Shown here one piece after another: positions 39,901-51,013 of a stretch of 64,000 nucleotides of DNA. Position numbers and translations under genes: made by a program. Every line of letters begins with the position of its first letter. Positions within the stretch are counted from its first letter, which is position 1. The DNA is from Sepioteuthis lessoniana. Its lineage: Eukaryota; Mollusca; Cephalopoda; Myopsida; Loliginidae. The DNA is taken from contig OY757939.1 of the NCBI GenBank assembly GCA_963585895.1, positions 31,079,430 to 31,143,429 of the forward strand. Reading direction: 5' to 3'. Below the pieces are notes generated by a model. That model worked only from the letters and a program-made list of their open reading frames with translations. It was not told where the DNA came from and did no database searches.

Positions 39901-42621
39901 TATAAGGGAGAAACAAATGGGAAGGTGAATGAAGGGGGTCTCCAAGTCTAGGTCAGGATAGCAGCAGATACCTGGACTAAAAATAAAAATGTATCAGTTG
40001 CAAATTGGCCAGCAGGCTCTGATTGGCTGGAAGAAACTCAAATGGAAAAGGTCTTTGAAGAGACACAGAGAAAAGAAGAAAATATAGTTGGACACTAGCC
40101 ACAGAAATGTGAAGACGGGGTGAAAATTATGGCATCCATTTTTGAGTTAAGCTCCATATAGGAGCCAACCTATATCAGTGTTCTAGGCCAGTTAGTCCTG
40201 AAGAAACAACCTGAGTCCCCAGAGAACTACAGCAGCAAACAAGATAATATCAAGGTCTTTGTCTACCTCTATTGTACTGTGATTTGTTTCTCTCTATCTA
40301 AAACAGTTGACTTATTTTCATGCTGTTTCTCTCCTCCTGTCAACTGCCAGGAAAGAATGGTAGCAAATAAACATATCAAATGATAAAAAAATGGATGGTG
40401 TTTTATGTGTTTCTCTTTTTCTCACGGCAAAGTTAAAACAAGGGTCTGCTGAGAACCATGGTGGTGCAAGCATCTATTTTGTGACGTGCTATAACAAACA
40501 TCAATTTGAGAACCATAGCCTTACAATTCACCATCTGTAGGTGATGTCGTGTTTGAATGTGTAGTCTGTTGGTACTGTGATCAGGATCACATGGCTGTGA
40601 ATTTGCTGAGTCTTGGCGAATGTGCACTTTTATGAGATGCATTTGAATATTTCACTCCCAAACAAAAAGATTGTTTAATGTGAGATGTCTATTCTTTATA
40701 AGTATCGCATCTAATATTTGGAAAGTCTTTTATTGTTTTTATACATACATACATACATACACACATGCATGCACCCACACACTGATCCAAACTGGCTCAG
40801 GTATGCTTAATTTTTATCCATATAAAAATACTATAACTCAAAAATTGATGTTTTTATTCTTCTAACAGAGGCATCTCTTTGTCCAAATAGTCCATGTGAT
40901 CCTGTATCAACATACTGTGTCAATAAAAATGGATACCAATGTCACTGCAAGGCAGGTTTTGAATATTGGGCACAGTATAATAATATCCGCTGTAAAGGTA
41001 AGTGCTATTTGTTTGTTTTAACAATTATCACCTTTTATTAAATGTAATACCTTAAATAAGGGGGTACATAGTATGTAGATTGTGATTGACTGGTAGATTG
41101 CAAAGCTACTGTGGGTAGATCCATGCCATTCCCCTTCCCATATATAGATGTTAGCCTCTCATTTATGCTCCTTTTGGCAGGTACCACTTGATTAATGTAC
41201 AAGGCAAACAGACACTTAAAACTTTGTTCATTTACCATATTTAAAAAAATGCAAAACTACAAGCCAAGTGTGATTCTAAAACAAGGGTCTTTCTATCTCA
41301 GCTGTCAAACGCTAAACTGTTAACTCCTCCCCAGGCAAATGACTTTTTGGCAGCTGACCAAATTTGTGTGTGTCTTAAGTAGTGCCTGCTACAATCCCAA
41401 GCCTGCTTCTGATTGGCTGAAACAGTCTTATTCAAATTAAACCAACCTACAATTTGTTATGAGAAGGTCTCGGGTTCAATTCCTGACAGGCCAAAGAGAC
41501 ACGCAGTCATTTGCGTGTGTGATAATTTCTATTACACTAAGTTACCTAATTAGCCTGTAAATTTATATCTAAGCAATATACCAGCCCAAGCCAAATCCCT
41601 TCTGTATAGCCTTGAGCAAGTAGCTGGAGGCATTGTCCTCTATGTAAATATGAATAAAACTGTTGTATTTTTAACAAGGATTCATCTAAACTCGAAATGG
41701 CAACCATCTAAAATTAGTAGACCAGTTCACATACCTTGGCAGCAACATCTCATCAACTGAAAGTGATTCAACATATGCCTAGCAAAAGCAGGGAATGTTA
41801 TTGACAGGTTATTGATCATATGAAGATCTGATCTATCGGATAAAATAAAATCAGATTTCTTCCTGATGTAAATGTTTGCATATTAATATATGGATACACT
41901 ACATGTACCCTAACAAAATGTATTGAGAAAAATCTTGGCAAAACTACACAGGAATGCTATGTCCTGTTTTGAACAAATCCTGGAAGCAATATCTCACAAA
42001 ACAGTACCTATATGGCCACTTCCCATCTCACAAACCATCCAAGTAAGATGAACAAGGTATGTGGAGGACTGCTGGAGAAGTAAAGACAAACTCATAAGTA
42101 ATGTTCTTCTATGACTTTCTACACATGGACATGCCAGTGTTGGCTAGCCAATAAAGACTTCATACATCAGCTTTGTGCAGATACTGGATGCTGCTTAGAG
42201 GACCTTCCAGGAGTAATGAATTATAAAATGGCTGGCGAGAGAATCAGGGAACTCTATGCTGTCAGTGTAATATGATGAAAGAGAGATTAAAAAAAAAAGT
42301 GAAGAATCCTTACCAAGTAAGAAGTGAAGATCACCAGGTCTAACTGGTGATGTGGACAAGTAGATGTCACCCACCCAAAGTGGGGATTGGGTGCTCTGTG
42401 TGTGTGTATCCACTGCTGGAGAAGTAGGGACGAGCTGCTAAGTGATGTACTCCTGTGGGCCCCTTCACAAAGACGAGCAAAGGCAGTTCATCCTGCTCGA
42501 ACATACATACAGCAGCTTTGTGCTGATACTGGATGTAGCCTGGAAGACCTGCCAAAAGCAATGGATGATAGGGAGGGGTGGCGAGAGAGGGTCAGAAATA
42601 TCCATGCTGATAGCGCAACAT

Positions 42622-42670
<49 letters not shown>

Positions 42671-43202
42671 TTTTTATTTTTATTTTTTTATTTTTTGTAC
42701 GTATAAGTAGTTTGTTGACCATGTTCAAGGGTGACCCCCCCCCCCGAAGCTCCCTTTTCAATAGCTATTATACTGAGGTGTTGGAGAGAGTGCAACTTCT
42801 TTCCCTGGATTGCTCCACTTACCTTTTTGCTCAGTCAACTGGAGCTATAGAATACACTGACTGGCTCTCTTTTGAGGGGTAAGACCCCCCACCACCACCA
42901 CCTGATAGGGTCCTATTTATTGGTCAAATAGAACTAAACTGTGTACTTATGCTAAACTGAATTGTTTGAAATAGAACTGTTTATATGTATAAAAATCAAT
43001 TTGGCATTAATAACCTACAATGATTGATGTGCCATAAAACCAAATCAATCCGCTTACCTTTGATCCATAACTAATAATTCTTAATGTTAAGCAAGGAGGC
43101 ATCCAGTAGCTTTTTTTTCTTTTTTTTTTTTTTTTTGCCATGACTCGACCTGGGATTGAACCCTGGTCTCGCAGGCCATTGATGAACACTTTAACCATTA
43201 TA

Positions 43203-43256
<54 letters not shown>

Positions 43257-43992
43257 GATTTCATGATTCAGTCTCTTTTTCTCTTTTGGTGGTTGGAGTG
43301 CAAGAAAAAAACAGATATGAGAAGACAGTTTCTAAAAGAATAAAACCAAGCCTGTATGAGGTGTTCATTTCTTCATGGCTTCAGAAACTGAAAAGAAGGA
43401 AAATATGGCCTTAATACTAAAAATAATTATTTTTGTATTTTTTCCTTCCCAATCGACAATTCTTGATTTGAAAAAGACAAAATTTTGGCTGATTACATGA
43501 CAATCTCTATCCTCTTCAATGATTACATTTAATAACAAGTGAAATAACATAATTGAAAATTCATTATTATTGGAGGAGGACTTCTCACTGCATAGGAGTC
43601 AGCAATATGGTGATATTTCATAAATCAGAACACTTCACCATTTTACTTATTATCAGGGAGACATTATTGTAGGTGACCTTCCAGTGTTACCTTTTAAGGA
43701 GTTGTTTGACTTTGAATCCAACCAGGAGTTTATTTTTATTTTTTTGCTCTCATTTCTGATTTACATTTTTCCTTGGTTTCATAAAAGAGACAGCTTGAGT
43801 AAGTTGCAATAAAATTCAACTATATGAAGGATGATACTAGTGACAATTCTTAACAAAAACAAGTAGAATTAGAAAGATCAAGGATACTTACTAGTGAAAA
43901 TTACTTATTCTTGATGGAGCTTTATCGAAAAAATTGTCCATAAAGCATATAGCAACAAATGTCTTAAACATTTTTTTTCTCTAATGTATGTG

Positions 43993-44032
<40 letters not shown>

Positions 44033-47000
44033 GCAGATATCGATGAATGTGCAAAAATGCCATCACCATGTGGCAGTGCCACATGTAACAATACCATGGG
44101 AAGTTTTACCTGCAACTGTGATTTTGGCTTAGTTTTCAGTAGCAAAGACAAAAAATGTGTTGGTAAGTAAATATAGTCATTACTATAAAATTTAAAATTT
44201 TAAAATCACAATAAGCAGTTGAATTCATTAGCAAACTAACTCTAAATTGATTATCAGGATGTTTTTGAGCCAGAAGAGGTGACATAATTTTTGTTGAAGT
44301 TGTTTTAAAGATTTAACTTATCTGTCCAATCCTTCACACCTCCAAGTCTTACCTGGCTTCAATTCTTAAATGCATCCTTTTTACTTACTGACTTTGATAC
44401 TCTCTCTCTCTGATGGTCTCTATGAAAGTGTAACTGGTGGAAGTTCTTATGATATAATGGCTAAAGTACTGGACTGTGGTCTCAAAGTGAATTCAACTCC
44501 AGTCTCACTATAACATTCACTTTAGCACTAATACTCTTGGAGAAAGGTGTGTGTGAATCCCCTTATCTCTATCTAGCTATGGGTTAAATGGTATCACTGC
44601 TGTTCTTCAACAAGAATAGCTTTGGCGTTAAATTACCCATGAAGAAACAAAGAAACAAAACCAAATGTCTCTCTTAATCTGTATATATAATTGAAATACA
44701 CACACACACACTTGTGACATTAAAGAGTTGTTGACTTCATTGAAAACTAACCCAAATGTAATTATCAGGATTTGTTGCTTATCTCTGGGAAGAGATGCTT
44801 GCTTCTGTTGTGACATGATCAGCTGTATGGAAAGTAAGTTAGAAAAGAACTACCATAAGACTCTTTAACAAGTTTGAAAAATTTTTATTACTTGGGTTTT
44901 CTTTAGAGAACAATATCAAATTTTATTCATTTTCTTATTTTTATTTTAAAATTTTTATTTATAGATGTCTGCAGCAACAATGTGTGCAATCAGGGCATTT
45001 GCATCAGGAATGCTAATGATTTTCGATGTAGGTAAGTTCTGTGGCCAGTTTTGAAAAATTTGTTTAATCAAATAAGAGATATACCAAGTTCATCTGCTGA
45101 CTGGCGACATGATGTAGATAAGAAGTTCAAAATTAGGATGTTTCCTCATTTCAAATATGAGGTGTAATCAAAAAGTATTATCATAACTACCTGTGTATAA
45201 GATACAATATTTTTCCAGATTTTTCAGCTCAAAAGTTAAGGGTTTGTATTATATACAAAAAATATAATTTTTTTTTTCCGATTACATGTCTCATCAGGAC
45301 AGGATCACCAAAAGTTAGTTAACCCAAACTAATGTTTTAAGCCATTACAGAGAAATATCCACAGGAATGTGATTTTGTAATTTTTTTTCTCATTTGAACT
45401 TATTTTCATTACTAGCTTGTCGCATTTTTGTGTGAATATGTCCATGCGTTTGCTCTAAATACTCTATAGGTTTTCTATAAAAAGGCTTCAGTCAAAAGTA
45501 CCATAGACCAAATAGTCTGCATAGAAACCCTCATCTGATAAGCATGCATTAAAAAGGAACATGTAGTTTGTGTTTTTTTTGTTGTTGTTGTTTTTGTTTT
45601 TTTTATCTTGAAAAAGCCTATGATACCTCATGACCATATGGCATACTTAAAAAACACTTCCTGCCAGACCAAACTTTCCAAACACAACATTCTCTGATCC
45701 AAAACGACAAGAAATAGGCATACCTCAGTGTAGCGTCCTATCTGTGATTCTATTCATAATTGAAATTAATAAGATAACCTGTCTCCCTCCAGAAATCAAC
45801 AGATCACTGTATGTTGATGACTTCCTCATTTGTTACAGTTCCAAAAATATGGCTTCCACAGAAAGAAAATTCAATATATCAACAAGATATTAAAATGGAT
45901 CAAAAATCTCAAATAAAACCAAATGTATATGCTTTTTCCAAATCTACAAAATGCTCAACCACCCTGCCCTAATGATAAATGATACTGAAATACCCATCAA
46001 CACAAAATCCTGAGCATTACTACTGAATCAAAACTATCTTTTATGCTCTATATCAAACAACTGTGAATAAATTGCAACCAAGCCATCCAACTCTTGAGAG
46101 CCATAGCCCACATAGACTAGGGTGCTAACAAAAAAACCCTAATCAAACTATACAGATCCCTAATATGATCAAAGCTTGATGAGGGCTGTCTCATATATAG
46201 AGCAGCCAGAAAGTCCTACCTCCAAGAATTTGTTACCATCTACTACCAGAGACTCAGTATGATCTTAGGAGCCTTTACTATCTCTCCAAAGAAAGTTTAT
46301 CATATTTACCCAACCCATCCGCTCGGGCAGGGTATGACACAAGGTCAAATTTTAAGCGGAGTTTAACAGCTTTGAATTCAGAGTTTTCCTTCTCCTAGAC
46401 TAGTTGCCCCACCAAGGCTGAAGAGCCTAGTCTGCCCTACTATTTACCCATAGCTGGAGGGAGAATAATTGGATTCATACCTTTCCCGAGGGTATTAGTG
46501 CTATGTGAAATGCAATCAGTCTCGTCCAGGATTTGAACTCGTGTTGCCGTGTTCATTCCCTACGAGGATAACCATTACACCACGGGCACCTCGCTCTCCA
46601 AAGAAAGTTTATACAAAGAAACTAATGAACCCCTTCTCTCCTGAAGACATAAACTTGCACTCAAATACTATATTAAACTCATCTCATGCCTCCAAACCCT
46701 GCTTATAACTGCATCATGAAATAAAATACAAAAACCCGTTTAAGACTAAAACAAAGACCATCAAACGTCTTAATCTAAGAATCCAAAACCTCTTCAGTGA
46801 AATCAAAATCCACTCCAAAATAATACCATCCTCTGCAAAACAGCACTATGATTCATAAATCAAGCAATAGTAAAACTAGAACATACCAAACTATCCAAAA
46901 CCAAAACACACCCCATCACTTTCCAAGAAAAATTCCTCAGCATCCAAAATAACTTTCTAGATCACCATAACATCTATACAAATGGATCCAAACATAATGA

Positions 47001-50000
47001 AAGTTGTGATGCTATCCTCCAAAACCAACAACTGCTAAAATGTCTCCCAAAGGAATTATGAATCAATAGTGCTGAAGTCATCGCTATTGACCTAGCTATG
47101 ACCATTATAGCTAACCACAAATCCTCCAAACTTATCATCTACTCTGACTCCAAATTAGACCTCTTAGCACTACAGAACAAAGATATATCAACTCCTCAAA
47201 ACAAAACTCCTCAACAAAATGAATACTCTTTCCAAAAATACTAGCATTATTCTCACCTGGATATCAAGCCACATTAGTATACATGGAAATGAAAGGGTAG
47301 ACAAAGCCACAAAAATGCACTCCTAATTAAGCTATCCAATACAAAAAACCCATACAATGATCTAAAACTAATCATTTACAAATTCATTCATGACAAATGG
47401 CAAAAATCATGGGACAATCAGATGTACAAGATACCATAGGTGAGGAGCCAGCAGGTTACAAAAGAAACAAGTGATAGTATCCAGACTCTGCTCACCCACA
47501 TCACCTACTCATACCTCCTAAAAAAGGAAAACACCACAATGTGCAAATTACCCCTCACAGTCAAACACCTTCTTTTAAACTGTGAAAGTTTCAGATAAAC
47601 TCACCCTAAATACTACCTGACAAGCAATTAAAGGACCTTTTCAAAAACACCAAACCAAAGGACTTCTTGAGCTTAAAAAAAAAAAAGAAAATTCACTAAA
47701 ATCTGGCCTAGTATAATCAAATAGTATTATAAAACCCATACCCTAAATTCACATAGAAGACAAAACCAGAACCTTTTTATGATTAAATGACCCACAAAAG
47801 TTGACATGCCATTAAACAAAACTCAAACTCTAAATTTTTCAAAAGTATAATGTAAGTAAAAGTAAAGTTGGTGACCTTAATCAAGGGTGACCCGCAGGCT
47901 CTCTTTTCAGTAGCTACCACACCAAGGTGTAGGGGAGGATGCTACTCCATTTCCTGGATTGCTCCACTTTACCCTTGGTCCTTACCTTATAATGCTGAGT
48001 GTTAAGCAAGGCAGCATCGAGTATTATTTTCTTGAGTCTTTGGTATGACTCGACAGATTGAACTCCGGTCTGTACAAAACAAAGTTGAAAAATACTAAAT
48101 TTGGCTGCTACAAATTCTGAAAAGTCACAAGAAATTTTTCCAGAATTTCATTGTCCAAAATGATTTTGTGTGTGATACACAATTATGGTAAAACTGAATC
48201 TTAAAATTTTTTTTCAAATACTAAAATTTAGATGCAGAGAGTTGAGTAACTTAATGATGTCTACATAGCAATCTGTACATCTGGAAAAAGTCTGATTTAG
48301 TGTTATTGTGAATTAAATTACCATGAACAGAAAATCCGGCGAACACTTAAGCATAACACACGGAAACACTGGACAGCTGTTTTGACCTTATTAGGTCTTA
48401 TCAGCACTGTATACCGTGATCTCCACCACTGGGGATCAAACCAGCGACCACGGATTGCAGAGTCAAAACTCGGTCCTTATCACACACAAGTGATGCTAAA
48501 TTAATTAGTCATGGTGATTGTGCAGCCAATTAACTTGAATGTGTCTTGCAAGTTACGTCTGTACTCTTTAACAGAGGACATGGTCACCTCCAGGGCCATG
48601 TCTTCCCAAGAGGATTGGAAAAAACTTAAAAAGAAGAAAATGTATGAGTTAGGGTTAATTTGAAAAAAATTTGATGCTTGTCCCATTTTGATCAGTAGTT
48701 TTTGGCAAAACACAGGATTGTGAAAGTGTAACACCCTACGTACTCACTAGATCCTGCTCTGTGCAATGTTTTTCTAATTTCTGAAACTCAAAATTCATCT
48801 TGAAAATAAGATTTGAGGATGGGTTTCTTTCATGATATATCAACCTTCATGGGTTATTTAATGTCAAAGCCATCCTTGTTGAAGAACAGTAATAGCACTA
48901 TTTAACCAATAATTGGGTGGCGAGATAAGGAATTTCATATCTTTCTCTTGGGTATTAGTCCAAAAGTAAACATGACTAGAGTTCACTCACTCATTACAAT
49001 GTTGCAGTTCAACACATTAAACCTGATGCTATAATTGCCCAGTCAGCTGGGGCTGTAGAATACACCAACTGCTTCTCTGTAGAGGAGTAAGACCCCCCCC
49101 CCAACGAGTGTCCTGTATATGACACTAAACAATCTGATGGTGAGGTTCCAGTAATGCTGGAGCTTTAAGGAATGCAGAGTACCTCTTTATTGCCATTGCT
49201 CCCAGGTCCACTCTGGCCCTGGAGTGGTAGCACCAGATAAGGGTCCTATCTATGGGTTAAATAGAACTTAAACCGTGGTTTCTTGTGTTTACTGTTTTTT
49301 TTGCATTTAAACTGCATATTTATGCTAAATGGAATTGTTTAAAATAGAACTGATTATTTGTTTAAAAATGGATTTGGCATTAAATAACCTACAACGGTTG
49401 ATATGCCATAAAACCAACCAACCAAACGATACTATAAGGGCATCCCTGCAGAGGATTTTGAACCCTCCCTCAAAAACAAAAGATGTTATTCTGGGTATGA
49501 TACTAAATTGCATTTGATGCTGAGGCTCTGAAGATCTGGAGTTGCCATTACTCTTAGTTCTACTCGGACTCGGAGTGGTAGTACCTGTTGGGGTTCCATC
49601 TATGAGTCAAATAAATCTGTTCAAAAATTATTTATGTTTGATTGGACCATGTGCAAAAACAAACCTTAAGAAACCACTAACTAAAAAATGCAAATATGAA
49701 CATACATTGATCACTATTCCCTAATCTCTAGGCATAAAATAACCCTAGACAGGTTGACATGCTGTTAAAATCAATCAAGGCATCTAGAGAAAGAATGCTG
49801 CCATCAAATTTGACATGCTCACATTTGTAGGTGGAACAGTGTAATGAAATGGCTCCCTTTTACAACCAGTGATCTTGATGCCCAGTTATGTAACTAACAA
49901 CAAAGGGTCAGTCATGGGAACTCGCAGTAGATGCAGAAACAGTTACACTGTTGGATTTTTTTTAAAGGATCAATTTTGAGCAAAGTGGCAAAGAGCAACT

Positions 50001-50972
50001 TAAATTTCAGGGCTAACAAAACTGCTTTCCTCCCTCATTGGAGTAGGCTATGATTTAGCAAATCTTTCATCAACTTGAAAATACCACTTCACATCTGTTT
50101 TGAAACCAGTCCAAAAGGCTTAAACACCCATAATAAAGTGAGGCATTTTTTTCCTGTGACCACCTGTTTGATTTTTTCTTTTCCTATGAATTTGTCATCA
50201 TTTTATCTTTGTCTCTGGTAACTTTCTTAGAGACCTTATAATACGATATGATTACACATTCCGCCCTTTCCACTTGGGCTGTAGAATACACAGACTGTGT
50301 CTCTGCAGAGAGGGAAGACCCACCTCCACTGAGTGTCCTGAGTATGACGTTAAACCAGCTGATGGCAAGTCTCCAGTCCTGGAGCTTTGAGGAATGTAGA
50401 GTCCCCCTTCATTGCCATTACTCCCAGGTCCACTCTGACTTGGAGTGGTTGTACCTATTAGGGTCCCATCTATGAGTCAAATAGAACTATTCACTTACAA
50501 TGCTTGAAACTAAATCAAATAACATTTGAAGCCATTTAATTGTATGCAAACAAACGAGCTCTGGCTCATTAAAAAATGTTACAAACTATTTGCTTACAAA
50601 TCATATATCTCAAGGTATGGCATTAAATAACCTACAAATGTTATGCCATAAAACACAACCAAACTGCACATTGGGAAGGATGCTTAGGGTAGCAGGAAAC
50701 GGAATCGGCAACCAGAGTTCAAATCTTGGATGAGACTGTTTTCATTTAACTTTGCACTTATGCCCTTGAGAAAGGCATAATTCTTTTGCTTTCATTAGGC
50801 AACCAGTTTAGGAGAAGGAAAACTCTGAAATCAAACTAGCTGTAATCCAATTAAAAATTGATCAAGTCTTGCATCCTGACGGAGGGGTTGGGTAAATGCA
50901 TATAGATATGTGTTTATGAATTCTTCACATTTGTCATGTCAATTTCTAGTCTGCCCGTGTGATTATTTAAAA

Positions 50973-51013
<41 letters not shown>

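Noticed and set aside
42442-42882. 146-codon frame with a long VCVCVC run
   Set aside because: It is made by the (TG)n repeat and an RTE fragment in another frame.
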